Positions 1 to 8,446 of a stretch of 61,155 nt of DNA are shown piece after piece. The notes beneath the pieces were generated by a model that saw only the letters and a program-made list of their open reading frames with translations, made no database searches and was not told the origin of the DNA. The DNA is from Anaerolineae bacterium (lineage in GTDB: Bacteria > Chloroflexota > Anaerolineae > 4572-78 > J111). The position numbers were made by a program, and so were the translations under genes. The DNA is taken from assembly GCA_023151115.1 (NCBI GenBank), contig JAKLJP010000042.1, positions 1 through 61,155 of the forward strand. Direction: 5' to 3'. Every line of letters starts with the position of its first letter. The stretch's first letter is position 1.

Positions 1-35
1 ACTTCTCCCTATTCTTTAAGCTGGGCTGTAGTTTA

Positions 36-554
36 TCACATCCCTTTTACTTGTGGGAGATATGGGTAATAGATAGCATAGCCAAGACTTCCAAATAACA
101 ACAACCAAGTTGTCTCGCCGGCCAGAACATAGGCCCCAAAGCGGGAGAAGGGATAACCGGTGCTGCCGGCCACCAAGTTGGTGGGGATTGCCAAAGGGGT
201 TAGGAGCCAGCGGGTCAAATAGACGGCAATGCCACCCCGGTGGCGCAGGTTGAGTTCGGCTTTTTGCCAGGCGGGGGCGCGGCCAAAGCGCCGGGTGATG
301 GGTCCGCGGGCAAAGCGACCCATGCCATAACTCAACAGGTCGCCCAGGGTAGCGCCGAGCAGGGCCAGAATGATGGCCCCGTAAGGGTCAAGCACGCCCT
401 GCCGGATAAACGCCCCCGCCGCCAAAACCAGAAATGTAGCCGGCAGCGGGACGCCGATGGCCCCTAACAGCAGGGCGACAAAGAGCATCGAAGGACCGTA
501 GATAACGGTCCAACTTAACAGCGTGTCAGAAAGGTCGCTCAGCGAAAAGTCCAC
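36..554 (-). CDS. DedA/SNARE-associated family membrane protein
   Basis: A 172-residue integral membrane protein of the DedA (SNARE-assoc, PF09335) family, thought to act in lipid carrier flipping or membrane homeostasis. Seen: an N-terminal hydrophobic segment, a re-entrant-like GAIGVPLPATFLVLAAGA stretch near residues 32-49, a GDLLSYGMGRFARG motif near 71-84 and a later YLTRWLLTPLAIPTNLVAG segment, all typical of DedA. It starts with GTG; a GAGGA ribosome site lies 6 bases upstream and the start overlaps the stop of the preceding gene by one base, so the two are probably translationally coupled. The family is clear; the substrate is not. Confidence 0.85.
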   Translation of the reverse strand: MDFSLSDLSDTLLSWTVIYGPSMLFVALLLGAIGVPLPATFLVLAAGAFIRQGVLDPYGAIILALLGATLGDLLSYGMGRFARGPITRRFGRAPAWQKAELNLRHRGGIAVYLTRWLLTPLAIPTNLVAGSTGYPFSRFGAYVLAGETTWLLLFGSLGYAIYYPYLPQVKGM

Positions 555-1207
555 TACTTATCCTCGTAATTAGCCAGGGCTGTTTCGATGGTCTCGATGA
601 GCCGGCGCGGCCCACCCTCGTAGTGGGTCACATCGGCCAGGTCGTGCAAAGGCATCATCGGGTGATTATGGCTGGCGTCAAGCCCAAGCTGCTGGAACAG
701 ATAATCCTCCGGCACCCCGGTGCTGTTGGCAATATAGCGCACCGTCATCCAGGGGCGGATATCGGTTAGCCCGGTAGCTACCGGATTTTCCCGGTAATCC
801 AGAATGGCCTGGGCCACCTTATCCACAATTACCGGCTCTGCCCCGTCTTTTGGCTGCTCAGATTCGTACTTCCGGTTCAATCGCCCCAAAATATCATTGC
901 TGTTGCGTTCGGTGTAGGGAATGTTGAGCCGGTCAAAGATGTATTCCTCGGGCACAGCGTAAGCCACGCTAACATAGCGAATGGTCATCCAGCCTCGAAT
1001 CGCATCAACACTGGCTACCCCCCGGTCCAGTCCTTGCTCGCGGATGTACTGTATTTGACGGTAGGAATGGAAGGCCCGCGTTCCAAAAAAAATTGTCACA
1101 ACCAACCCGACGATAATAAACAGGGCGGCCAAGATGGTTCGATTCGATAAGGTTTTGATCATCTTTTCTTTCAAGGTAATGGTTGTCTGCCCACGACGCT
1201 GAGACAT
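554..1207 (-). CDS. Membrane-anchored protein with a duplicated ~45-residue domain
   Basis: 217 residues, no named function. One transmembrane helix lies near residues 24-46. Two copies of a similar unit follow: IRGWMTIRYVSVAYAVPEEYIFDRL near residue 70 and IRPWMTVRYIANSTGVPEDYLFQQL near residue 150, each followed by a linker and an alpha-helical segment. The repeated WMT-RY----GVPE-Y core suggests an internal duplication of a small, possibly helix-turn-helix-like, fold facing one side of the membrane. It is the upstream partner of the DedA gene (one-base overlap), so the two may work together. Function is inferred only from linkage. Confidence 0.7.
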   Translation of the reverse strand: MSQRRGQTTITLKEKMIKTLSNRTILAALFIIVGLVVTIFFGTRAFHSYRQIQYIREQGLDRGVASVDAIRGWMTIRYVSVAYAVPEEYIFDRLNIPYTERNSNDILGRLNRKYESEQPKDGAEPVIVDKVAQAILDYRENPVATGLTDIRPWMTVRYIANSTGVPEDYLFQQLGLDASHNHPMMPLHDLADVTHYEGGPRRLIETIETALANYEDK

Positions 1208-1514
1208 CTATACCCTCGATTCTACCCCTCAATTATGCAAAAATAGGTCAGAATTTATGGAGAGTTTATGGAGATTATCAAAAAGTTCAACTTTGGCCCT
1301 TGTCACAAAGAAGCCCGATGAGCGAATGTTCAACTCATCGGGCTTCTGCCGCCAATCTTTAATTGATTTCTCGTAACTACTTCTACAATCATCCCTAACT
1401 TTGCACTTTTCTAACTGAAAATTAGAGGCATGGCCTCAATCCGAGGATAATAAGGTTTGCTGAGAACCAACACCCCGCAGGAGAACCATACCCAAGCCAA
1501 TTGTATGCCTATCG
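1208..1514. other. Non-coding gap with a 14-bp stem-loop
   Basis: No gene is visible. The notable structure is a perfect inverted repeat at 1309-1347 (14-bp arms AGAAGCCCGATGAG and its complement, 11-base loop). It has no T run, so it is not a classical terminator. It lies between the minus-strand operon start and the decayed transposase and may belong to the insertion-sequence end. Confidence 0.5.
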
Positions 1515-2022
1515 GTGGCCTTATGCCAGTTTGCGGAAGTGTTCCGGCCCTGTTTCAGTCAACGCCAGTGGAAGTACTTTGTGATCGTACTGCTGGGCTT
1601 GATAGAATGTGAGGGACGGCGAACCCTGAGCGGCCTGCTGAGCACGGTGGGCGAAAAGGTCAGTGTCTGTGGTTTGTCGCGCTTCTTTAGTCGCTGGCAG
1701 TGGTCGCCGATGGCGGTGGCCCAGCGGTGGCTAAGCCGTTTTCGAGAGCAGATGCAGCCGCAGGTCGCCGCCGAGCATCAGCGCCAACAGGCCCAACGCA
1801 GCAAACGCCGAGGTCGTTACCGCGCAACCGTGGTGACAGGTTATTTGATCGGGGACGACTCGGTCTACGTCAAGCCCAAAGGGCGGCAGATGACAGGCTT
1901 GGGGCTATGCGTTCGACTTCAACTGACCCCAAACGCAGTCTGGACAACCCCTCTATCTCCAAATTAGTCTGCGCCCAGGCTTAGTTCAACTGCGGCTCAA
2001 GCGGCGGCTCGCTTCTGGGTAA
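1515..2022 (+). pseudogene. Decayed IS701-like DDE transposase
   Basis: The first ~130 codons read as the N-terminal part of an IS701/IS4-type DDE transposase: FSQRQWKYFVIVLLGLI, a SRFFSRWQWSP segment and the catalytic-region motif TGYLIGDDSVYVKPKGR followed by MTGLG. After the MTGLG motif the frame fails; the expected sequence is only loosely visible in another frame, and a short C-terminus-like stretch (VQLRLKRRLASG then TAA at 2020-2022) follows at once. Most of the catalytic domain is missing, so this is an internally deleted, inactive copy. Family assignment rests on motif memory, not a search. Confidence 0.6.
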
Positions 2023-2168
2023 GTGATGACGGCTTTCTTTCACCGCTCCCTGCCTGAGCCGCGCCGCATGAACCCCTTATTATGTAAATTAAACGCACTG
2101 GCAACAAATTGAGAGAGCAAATCATCAGATAAGTTGTAGGTTTAGCCAAAAAAGCTAAAATACTGTTT

Positions 2169-2237
2169 ATGACAGACGATTTGCTGTTTCAGGTGCTCAC
2201 TCCGCTAAATTTTTATGTTCGGGTCACTCGTTCCTAA
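2169..2237 (+). pseudogene. N-terminal fragment of a DUF4258-like partner gene
   Basis: A 22-codon frame starts MTDDLLFQVLTPLNF and ends VRVTRS before TAA. It resembles the first residues of a ~100-residue family often encoded immediately before DUF2283 genes, in which the VRVTRS segment would continue. Here everything after that is deleted and the DUF2283 gene follows 16 bases later. This is best read as a decapitated remnant of a two-gene, toxin-antitoxin-like pair. The identification is tentative because the fragment is short. Confidence 0.35.
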
Positions 2238-2253
2238 AGGAAGGAATGAAGAT

Positions 2254-2406
2254 ATGGCCCAAGTAAAGGTATATTATGATAAGCTCGGCAATACGTTGAC
2301 GGTCTGGTTTGATGACCCGCAGAAAGAGTATATTGGTGAAGAAACAGGCGAAGAAGTGATTTTAATGAAAGATAAAGCCGGGCGGGTGATTGGTTTGAAA
2401 AGCTAA
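2254..2406 (+). CDS. DUF2283 family protein
   Basis: 50 residues starting MAQVKVYYDKLGNTLTVWF and ending KAGRVIGLKS. This matches the DUF2283 pattern (KVYYD---D-L-V-F, then an acidic turn, then E--VILMKD-AG-VIG). The ATG at 2254 is preferred over an upstream in-frame start because an AAGGAAGG ribosome site lies ~9 bases before it. DUF2283 proteins are small, of unknown function, and often paired with DUF4258-like toxins; the partner is only a fragment here. Confidence 0.75.
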   Translation: MAQVKVYYDKLGNTLTVWFDDPQKEYIGEETGEEVILMKDKAGRVIGLKS

Positions 2407-2470
2407 ATTTTACGATGACTGAGACGGAACCGTTGCAAGTAGCTTTTGAGGCGATGGCCGTTTAAGGTGT

Positions 2471-2674
2471 TCAATAAGTCACGCTGCCGTAAGGTAGGCG
2501 CTCCAACTCCCGCCTTAATTCCAGGCAATCCAACTGCTGGCGGGTAAATTTTAGAGGGTTACAGCTATTCATCTGTAATCCCTTTCTGCTTAACTCGGCC
2601 CACAGCCCCGTTACGGATTCAAATCCGTAACGATCTAAATCAGCCGTGACGACCAGTGTTACGATACTTCCCAC
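2471..2674 (-). CDS. Unrecognised short reading frame, possibly not a gene
   Basis: 67 codons, not recognised. The last third (LKFTRQQLDCLELRRELERLPYGSVTY) is rich in charged helix-forming residues and looks more protein-like than the first part. It lies downstream of fba on the same strand but is separated by hairpins. No convincing ribosome site was seen. It could be a gene remnant or chance. Confidence 0.2.
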   Translation of the reverse strand: MGSIVTLVVTADLDRYGFESVTGLWAELSRKGLQMNSCNPLKFTRQQLDCLELRRELERLPYGSVTY

Positions 2675-2685
2675 CTGACAGGGGT

Positions 2686-2765
2686 TTGCTCCCGCCGGAC
2701 GCTTCGCGCAAATCCGGCGGCAAAGGTGTGGATTGAGAAATCCACGCCGAGCTTACCCATGCTGT
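2686..2765. other. Cluster of hairpins after fba
   Basis: Short inverted repeats follow the fba stop, including GTGGATT/AATCCAC at 2728-2745 and GTTACCCA/TGGGTAA-type arms near 2752-2772. They could end or process the Calvin-cycle transcript. There is no T run, so classical intrinsic termination is not evident. Confidence 0.3.
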
Positions 2766-2772
2766 GGGTAAC

Positions 2773-3738
2773 CTATACTCGAAGAGTTGGTTGCAGCGCT
2801 TCTCGCACCAACGGCAGCGTTCCGGCCGATTGCAACTTCCGGCTTTTGTGAACGATGAAATTGGCGTATTCGTCAATCAACACCTGGCCCGGCTTGCGAA
2901 AGTCAAAGCCATCGGGGTAGTCGCGGAAATACTCGCGGTGGACTCGTGTCCAGACCAGCCGGCCGTCGGTGTCAATGTTCACTTTGGTTACGCCCAGCGG
3001 AATGGCGCGGGCAAATTCGTCGTCGTCCACACCCCTGGCCGCAGGGTCGAGCGAGCCGCCGGCCTCGTTGATCCGCCGGACTTCTTCGGCGGGAACCGAA
3101 CTGGAGCCGTGCATCACCAAAGGCACACCGGGCAGCCGCTGCTGAATGGCGGCGATTCGGTCAAAATGCAGCCCTTGTTTGCCGCTGAATTTGTAAGCGC
3201 CGTGACTGGTGCCAATGGCTACCGCCAGGCTGTCGCAGCCAGTCTGGGCCACAAATTCGGCGGCCTCGTCCGGGTCGGTTAACAAGGCGTGTTTTTCATC
3301 CAGAGCGATGTCCTCTTCTACCCCGCCGAGCATGCCCAACTCGGCCTCGACGCTGACGCCCCTGGCGTGCGCCCGTTCAACTACCCGCCGGGTGATGGCG
3401 ACGTTTTCGGCAAAGGGATGGTGCGAGGCGTCAATCATGACCGAACTGTAAAAGCCGGAAGCAATACATTCGTAGCAGGTCGCCTCATCGCCGTGATCCA
3501 GGTGAACAGCAAAGATAGCTTCAGGATACATCTCCTCCGCGGAGCGCAGCATGGCCTCCAGCATTTTGACCCCGGCATATTTTCGCGCCCCTTTTGAAAT
3601 TTGGACGATGAAGGGGGCCTGTGCTCTGACGTGGCCCTTGAACAAGCCCAGGGTTTGCTCCATATTGTTGATGTTGTAAGCCCCAATAGCGAATTTGCCA
3701 TAGGCCAGTTTGAACAGTTGGTCGGTGGTTACGATCAT
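2773..3738 (-). CDS. fba: Class II fructose-1,6-bisphosphate aldolase
   Basis: 321 residues; condenses DHAP with glyceraldehyde-3-phosphate (or erythrose-4-phosphate) in the Calvin cycle. Visible class II features: the VHLDHG motif with Asp81 and zinc ligand His82, EAELG near 131-135, zinc ligand His179 in GTSHG, zinc ligand His210 in VMHGSSSVP, and the phosphate-binding NIDTDGR near 254-260. Length fits the family. It is the last gene of the cbb operon and is separated from the preceding small ORF by ~160 bases holding a palindromic repeat, so it may be partly independently expressed. A ribosome-site-like AAAGGATG precedes the ATG. Confidence 0.93.
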   Translation of the reverse strand: MIVTTDQLFKLAYGKFAIGAYNINNMEQTLGLFKGHVRAQAPFIVQISKGARKYAGVKMLEAMLRSAEEMYPEAIFAVHLDHGDEATCYECIASGFYSSVMIDASHHPFAENVAITRRVVERAHARGVSVEAELGMLGGVEEDIALDEKHALLTDPDEAAEFVAQTGCDSLAVAIGTSHGAYKFSGKQGLHFDRIAAIQQRLPGVPLVMHGSSSVPAEEVRRINEAGGSLDPAARGVDDDEFARAIPLGVTKVNIDTDGRLVWTRVHREYFRDYPDGFDFRKPGQVLIDEYANFIVHKSRKLQSAGTLPLVREALQPTLRV

Positions 3739-3776
3739 AGAGAGACATCCTTTCTTTAATAGCTATTCATCAAATA

Positions 3777-3868
3777 GCACCCTTCGATACGCTCTTCGCT
3801 GCGCTCAGGGCTACTCAGGGTGCTATTCAGCGCATCCCGAGTAGGCCGAAGGCCGTATCGAAGGGTGC
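3777..3868. repeat. Dispersed palindromic repeat (CTACTCAGG family)
   Basis: Outer arms CACCCTTCGATACG and CGTATCGAAGGGTG pair across ~65 bases. The inside carries GGGCTACTCAGGGTGCTATT, which recurs at 13126-13162 and 33258-33375. This is a REP-like intergenic element within the cbb operon, between the small ORF and fba. Confidence 0.7.
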
Positions 3869-3900
3869 GCTGAGTGGATTCTTTTTTAATTCTTGCCGTT

Positions 3901-4098
3901 TTAACGATAAACCAGAATAGTCGGATTGAGTTTGGCCTTTTCGATGAAATTTCTGACCGCCTGAGTCATTTCCAGAATGAGATGAGACTGGTAGGCAAAC
4001 TCATCCCGCCAGATGTCTTGCAGCAGCAGTGGGGCCTGCCCTTTCAGTTCGGGGGGGATCGAGACATGCGCAGTGGCCGGGGTAATGGTTATCTGCAT
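3901..4098 (-). CDS. Small protein coupled to rpe, function unknown
   Basis: 65 residues starting [20 protein letters not shown]. The ATG at 4098 overlaps the rpe stop (TGATG arrangement) and has a strong GGAGGT ribosome site 7 bases upstream, so it is a real, translationally coupled gene. The N-terminal half reads as beta strands (ITITPATAHVSIPPEL); the C-terminal half is a probable helix-strand (HLILEMTQAVRNFIEKAKLNPTILVYR). No domain was recognised. It sits between rpe and fba inside the Calvin operon, so a role in carbon fixation or its control is plausible but unproven. Confidence 0.65.
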   Translation of the reverse strand: MQITITPATAHVSIPPELKGQAPLLLQDIWRDEFAYQSHLILEMTQAVRNFIEKAKLNPTILVYR

Positions 4099-4778
4099 CA
4101 CGACACCTCCATCGCTTGAAAACATAAGTCACGTAATTGCTGTACATTCTGCCACACCGGGGCGTGTTGATTAAAAATGGCCGAACCGGCCACCAACACC
4201 GTCGCGCCCGCAGCCACCACCTCGCCAATGGTGGCCGGGTTGACTCCGCCATCCACCTCCAAATCAGCCTGAGAACCTATGGCATCCAACATCGCCCGCA
4301 GCCGGGCAATTTTGGCCGTGCTGCCGGGGATGTAAGCTTGGCCGCCAAAACCGGGATTGACCGACATAATCAGAACCAAATCCACCTCCGGCAGGATTTC
4401 TTCCAGGCTGGACAGGGGGGTAGCCGGGTTAAGCGTCACCCCCGCCTTGACCCCCAACTCCTTGATTTGTTGGATGGTTCGGTGCAAGTGGGGGCAGGTT
4501 TCGACATGGACGGTCAGAATATCCGCTCCGGCGCGGGCAAAGTCGGCCAGGTAGCGTTCGGGCTGCTCGATCATCAAGTGGACATCCAGAGGCAGCCGGG
4601 TGACGGGGCGCAGTGCCTGCGCAATCAGCGGGCCGATGGTGATGTTCGGCACAAAATGGCCGTCCATCACATCCACGTGAATGTAATCCACCCCGGCGGC
4701 CTCGGCCTCTTTGACCTGTTCACCCAGCCGGGCAAAATCGGCGGCCAAAATGGAAGGGGCGAGCTTGACGTGGGTCAT
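4098..4778 (-). CDS. rpe: Ribulose-phosphate 3-epimerase
   Basis: 226 residues; interconverts ribulose-5-phosphate and xylulose-5-phosphate in the cytosol, feeding phosphoribulokinase. TIM-barrel motifs are clear: [14 protein letters not shown] at 6-19, [13 protein letters not shown] with metal ligands His34 and Asp36, DVHLMI with His67, [10 protein letters not shown], and LEVDGGVN carrying the second catalytic Asp, then AGSAIF. Its ATG overlaps the glpX stop (TGATG), and its stop overlaps the next small gene in the same way, so these three genes form one tightly coupled unit. Confidence 0.96.
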   Translation of the reverse strand: MTHVKLAPSILAADFARLGEQVKEAEAAGVDYIHVDVMDGHFVPNITIGPLIAQALRPVTRLPLDVHLMIEQPERYLADFARAGADILTVHVETCPHLHRTIQQIKELGVKAGVTLNPATPLSSLEEILPEVDLVLIMSVNPGFGGQAYIPGSTAKIARLRAMLDAIGSQADLEVDGGVNPATIGEVVAAGATVLVAGSAIFNQHAPVWQNVQQLRDLCFQAMEVS

Positions 4779-5794
4779 CAGTGGGCCACCAATTGAACGG
4801 CTTCTTCCACGTTGACCCGTCCAAAGGGAAATTCTCGCCTAAGTTGATGGACGCCCTTGATGTAGCGTACCGACCCGGAGAGGGCGCGAATAACGATGCT
4901 GTGCGTTGTCACCCCGCCCTCACGGTCATAATGAACGCCTTCCAGCAATGGGCCATCGGTAATGCCGGTGGCGGCAAAAAAGGCGTCGTCAGCTTTGATC
5001 AGCTCATCCAGGGTCAACACCTGATAAACCTCATCGCCCAGGGCGGCTTGCAAACGCTGGTACTCGGCCTCGCTTTGCGGGGCGAGCTGGCACTGCATGC
5101 CGCCGCCCAGGGCTTTGACCGCCGCCGCCGCGATGACTCCTTCCGGTGTGCCGCCAATGCCCATCAATACATCAATCCCGCTGCCGGGCAGAGCAGCCAT
5201 CAACGCGCCCATCACATCGCCATCGGTTTGGAGCGAAATACGCGCCCCCACCCGGCGAATCTCGGCAATCAACTCCTGGTGGCGAGGTTTGTCCAGGGCA
5301 AAAACGGTCAGTTCATTGACTGGCCGCCCCAGCGCTTCGGCAATGCGGTGTAGATTTTCGGTGGGTGACAGCGTAATATCAATGGCTTGCCGGGCGTGAC
5401 GATCCACCACAATTTTGTTCATATACAATGATGGGCCAGGCTGCCACATACCCCAGCGCTCGGTGGCGGCGATAACGGAGATGGCATTAGGCCGGCCCAG
5501 AGCCAGCAGGCGGGTGCCCTCAATCGGGTCCACAGCTACATCCACCAATGGAGGACGACCAGTCCCCACAATTTCGCCATTGTAAAGCATGGGAGCTTCG
5601 TCTTTTTCGCCCTCCCCAATCACAATGACCCCATCCATTTCGACGGTAGACAATACCGCCCGCATCGCATCTACGGCGGCCTGGTCCCCGGCCTCTTTGT
5701 TGCCCAAACCCATCATATGCGCCGACGCCAGCGCTGCGGCTTCGGTGACTCGCACCAGTTCCATCGCCAGGTTTCGATCAGGTCTTTCAGTCAT
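4778..5794 (-). CDS. glpX: Class II fructose-1,6-bisphosphatase (GlpX type)
   Basis: 338 residues from the ATG at 5794, which has a GGAG site 7 bases upstream; a TTG four codons earlier would overlap that site. Hydrolyses fructose-1,6-bisphosphate, and in many autotrophs also sedoheptulose-1,7-bisphosphate. Metal and substrate motifs are present: [16 protein letters not shown] near 60-75, [15 protein letters not shown] near 84-98, YMNKIVVD near 125-132, and [20 protein letters not shown]. No separate SBPase is visible, so a dual role is likely (inference). It lies 19 bases downstream of prk. Confidence 0.95.
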   Translation of the reverse strand: MTERPDRNLAMELVRVTEAAALASAHMMGLGNKEAGDQAAVDAMRAVLSTVEMDGVIVIGEGEKDEAPMLYNGEIVGTGRPPLVDVAVDPIEGTRLLALGRPNAISVIAATERWGMWQPGPSLYMNKIVVDRHARQAIDITLSPTENLHRIAEALGRPVNELTVFALDKPRHQELIAEIRRVGARISLQTDGDVMGALMAALPGSGIDVLMGIGGTPEGVIAAAAVKALGGGMQCQLAPQSEAEYQRLQAALGDEVYQVLTLDELIKADDAFFAATGITDGPLLEGVHYDREGGVTTHSIVIRALSGSVRYIKGVHQLRREFPFGRVNVEEAVQLVAH

Positions 5795-5813
5795 AGCTGT
5801 CTCCAAACTTTAG

Positions 5814-6809
5814 TTAAGGTACAGGCACGGCGGCGGGCTTCATCCGGCTCAGAGCGGCCACCGGCGGGGCAAAAGGGATTTGCGCCACATCACTGTATTT
5901 ACGCAGCAGGTGATAGGTGATGAGCAGTTGGGTCAACGCCAGGGGCGAACTGTGGCGCACTTCCGTCCGGTCCTGGTAATCGCCAAATTGATCTTCCGAC
6001 AAAGGGCGCAGGTCGGGCAGGTGCTGCCAGATAGCATTTTCTAACCCGGCGGCGTGCTCGGTGGTCACATGGCCGTCAATTTCCAGGATGTCCACCGGGC
6101 GGCCTTTATCCCGGTCTAAGCCCAGCCGGATGGCCGCGTCGGCGTTGGCGGGACTTGCCGAGAGATAACTTAGATCGGGATGGGGAATGGTGGGGCGCAG
6201 CACCAGCCGCACGTTGAGGATGGAGCCGGCCTCCGCTGCAGGGACGCCTGGCGGCGGCGAAAAGCGCACCACAATGTCAGCCTCCTGACGCTGCGGGCGG
6301 ATGAAGTCCCGTGAGTCCGGCTCACGTTTCTCTAACTCGGCCAGCACCTGTTCCGGCGTGTAACCGCGTTTGGCGGTGTCGCGCTTGACCTTCCACACCC
6401 GGCGCAAATCTTCGGGCGGGTCCAGATAGACTTTGACATCATAAAACTGGCGCATGACCGCCGAATGGAAACCCAGCAAGCCCTCAACAATGACAAATTC
6501 CGCCGGCTGAACATACTCAGGCCGAACCAGGCTGCCGGTGGTGTGATCGTAAACCGGCTTGAGAATCGGCTGGCCGTAGTGCAGCCGTTCCAGGTGCAGT
6601 TCCAACACATCCAGATAGTTGCAGTGGGGGTGCAGGGCGGTGATGCCGAGTTCGGCTCGCTCCCGCCGGTCGTATTTGTGATAATCGTCGGTGCAAACAT
6701 GGGTAACTCGCTCCGGGCCAAGAATGTTGACCAAACCGCTGGTCAAGGTTGTTTTACCGGCGGCGCTGTCACCGACGATGCCTAAAATGATGGGCCGTTG
6801 TCTTTTCAT
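5814..6809 (-). CDS. prk: Phosphoribulokinase
   Basis: 331 residues; phosphorylates ribulose-5-phosphate to RuBP, the defining Calvin-cycle step with RuBisCO. The P-loop GIVGDSAAGKTT spans residues ~10-21; THVCTDDYHKYDRRERAELG, the IVEGLLGFHS Walker B-like stretch and the YGQPILKPVYDHTTG substrate segment follow. The ATG at 6809 has AAGGAGG 10 bases upstream. A longer in-frame extension to 6878 is rejected because its sequence is a dispersed leader repeat. About 200 bases separate it from cbbX. Confidence 0.95.
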   Translation of the reverse strand: MKRQRPIILGIVGDSAAGKTTLTSGLVNILGPERVTHVCTDDYHKYDRRERAELGITALHPHCNYLDVLELHLERLHYGQPILKPVYDHTTGSLVRPEYVQPAEFVIVEGLLGFHSAVMRQFYDVKVYLDPPEDLRRVWKVKRDTAKRGYTPEQVLAELEKREPDSRDFIRPQRQEADIVVRFSPPPGVPAAEAGSILNVRLVLRPTIPHPDLSYLSASPANADAAIRLGLDRDKGRPVDILEIDGHVTTEHAAGLENAIWQHLPDLRPLSEDQFGDYQDRTEVRHSSPLALTQLLITYHLLRKYSDVAQIPFAPPVAALSRMKPAAVPVP

Positions 6810-6836
6810 CCCTCGATTCCTCCTTCGTAAATAGGA

Positions 6837-6992
6837 ATGCAAACCCTGGTTTGCCAAATCGCAAGGCAAGCCCTGCACTCCAGATTTTCATTATCGGTGG
6901 TGTGCCCCAGGTTCGTGAACACTCCTGTGAAAATAGACCGGGGACGGGAGACCGGAGACCGATGATAAATACCCGGTCTTCGGTCATCGCCG
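6837..6992 (-). repeat. Modular leader element before prk
   Basis: Read on the minus strand it holds, in order, a word-like hairpin (arms near 6936-6961 and 6972-6985), the box CTATTTTCACAGGAG (6922-6936), a 42-base conserved box running into GAAAAT (6884-6925), small hairpins built on GGCTTGCCTTGC and CAAACCAGGGTTTG, and CCTATTTACGAAGGAGG, which supplies the prk ribosome site. Closely related boxes occur before the genes starting at 34405, 42496 and (partly) 48858. Confidence 0.7.
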
Positions 6993-7007
6993 GCAACTAT
7001 TCACTGA

Positions 7008-7919
7008 TTACTGATTACTGTTCTCGCCTTCCAACCCACCGCGAAACACCCGGCTCTGGCGAATGTCGCTTTCATCAAAACGACACAATTCCGCCGGGGA
7101 AATCGTTCCACCCTGCTGGACCAGCCGGTTGGCCTGGCGAAGTTTGGCCCGGTCAAGAGCGTTGCGCACGCTGCGGGCGTTGGAGAAGTGGGGCTGCTGC
7201 ATCCGCAAAACCAGGTATTCCCGAAAGGCCCGCTGCGAGGCCGCATCAAAGGTGTAGTTTTGCTGCCTGACCATCAGCTCGCCAATCTCCAGCAGTTCCT
7301 CCAGTCTGTAATCGGGAAAGTGAAGGTGATGCCCCAGGCGCGAGTGAAAGCCGGGATTGGCCTGAAAAAAGGTGTCCATACGCTCTTTGTAACCGGCCAG
7401 AATCACCACCAGGTCGTCACGCTGATTCTCCATCGCCTGAAGCAGCATTTCGATGGCTTCCTGGCCGTAATCGCGCTCATTTTCGGGCCGGTAGAGATAA
7501 TAGGCTTCGTCAATAAACAGCACCCCGCCGGCAGCCCGTTTGAGCGCATCTTTGGTTTTGGGGGCGGTGTGGCCGACATATTGGCCGACCAGGTCATCGC
7601 GGGTGGCAACCACCAAATGGCCTCGCCGCACATAACCTAAATGGTGCAGGATTTTAGCCATACGCAGGGCGACCGTAGTTTTGCCGGTGCCGGGGTTGCC
7701 GGTAAAACTCATGTGCAAGGTCGGTCGCTCGGTGGCAAGTCCCTGCTCTTCCCGCAGGCGGGCAATCAGCAGCAGCGCGGCGATTTCTTTGATCCGAGTT
7801 TTGACCGGCTTTAACCCGATCAGTTCCCGGTCCAACTCATCCAGAAATTGCTGGATATTCGCCTGGCGGAAGGCAGCGTCAATATCTATCAGATTTGGCG
7901 TCTCGACTTGATTCGGCAT
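7008..7919 (-). CDS. cbbX: Red-type RuBisCO activase CbbX
   Basis: 303 residues, an AAA+ ATPase that remodels inhibited red-type (form IC/ID) RuBisCO. Seen: Walker A GNPGTGKT at 74-81, Walker B VLFIDEAY at 133-140, the pore-loop-like [16 protein letters not shown] segment at 108-123, an AGYKERMD sensor region and an arginine-rich [12 protein letters not shown] segment. It follows cbbS, as in proteobacterial and red-algal-type cbbLSX clusters, and agrees with the red-type signatures in CbbL. Expected to act as a cytosolic hexamer responding to RuBP (family knowledge). Confidence 0.95.
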   Translation of the reverse strand: MPNQVETPNLIDIDAAFRQANIQQFLDELDRELIGLKPVKTRIKEIAALLLIARLREEQGLATERPTLHMSFTGNPGTGKTTVALRMAKILHHLGYVRRGHLVVATRDDLVGQYVGHTAPKTKDALKRAAGGVLFIDEAYYLYRPENERDYGQEAIEMLLQAMENQRDDLVVILAGYKERMDTFFQANPGFHSRLGHHLHFPDYRLEELLEIGELMVRQQNYTFDAASQRAFREYLVLRMQQPHFSNARSVRNALDRAKLRQANRLVQQGGTISPAELCRFDESDIRQSRVFRGGLEGENSNQ

Positions 7920-7937
7920 GATTACAGTTCGACTCCA

Positions 7938-7997
7938 TTGCGTGATACGTGATGCGTGATACGTGAAAAATTTTTACGCATCACGCATCACGTATCA
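7938..7997. repeat. Word-like inverted repeat between cbbS and cbbX
   Basis: Arms are built of near-tandem copies of GCGTGATACGTGAT and their complement, with a short A/T-rich loop near 7968-7975. The cbbS stop codon lies in one arm. The transcript should fold into a ~25-bp stem just before the cbbX start, possibly setting relative expression or RNA stability. Confidence 0.7.
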
Positions 7998-8417
7998 CAC
8001 CTCATACCGTTTGCCCGCGGGTCTCTCCGCCGCGTACGATTTGAGGGTGTAACGAATCTGGCGGTCAGCCCCTTCGGTTCGCTCCAGCAGGAAGCCCGGT
8101 TCGTCGGCGGGGCGGTTGACGATGAAGCTCAACGCGGTGGTTTGCCGGCCCAGGCTGCGGTCATAACCGTTGACCCGGATGTAATGGTTGGGAAAGGCCC
8201 GGCGGCAGGCCTGAATTTCCTCCATCACCGCGACGGCGTCTTTCAGATCAAACAGCGGCAGCCCCCACATTTCCCAGTAAACATTGCGCGGGTGCGGATC
8301 ATCGCTGTACTCGATCAAAACCGGCCAGCCGTTATCCAGGCAGTACTGCACCTGAGCTTTAATTTCTTCATCCGTTAAATCGGGCAGGTAGGAAAAAGTA
8401 CCTTGGGTAATGCGCAT
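7995..8417 (-). CDS. cbbS: RuBisCO small subunit, red-type form I
   Basis: 140 residues. Begins [19 protein letters not shown], the usual form IC start; carries the conserved [36 protein letters not shown] block at ~22-58, and a C-terminal extension (residues ~100-140) typical of red-type small subunits, which forms extra beta hairpins in the holoenzyme (family knowledge). It caps the L8 core as L8S8. The start is supported by GGAGG ~7 bases upstream. It is 90 bases downstream of cbbL, across a palindromic spacer. Confidence 0.95.
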   Translation of the reverse strand: MRITQGTFSYLPDLTDEEIKAQVQYCLDNGWPVLIEYSDDPHPRNVYWEMWGLPLFDLKDAVAVMEEIQACRRAFPNHYIRVNGYDRSLGRQTTALSFIVNRPADEPGFLLERTEGADRQIRYTLKSYAAERPAGKRYEV

Positions 8418-8446
8418 TATCAGCCTCCATAATGTTCATTTACGAT

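Noticed and set aside
6810..6878. N-terminal extension of PRK by 23 residues
   Set aside because: The extension is translated leader-repeat DNA that also occurs at 27298; the internal ATG at 6809 has a strong AAGGAGG site.
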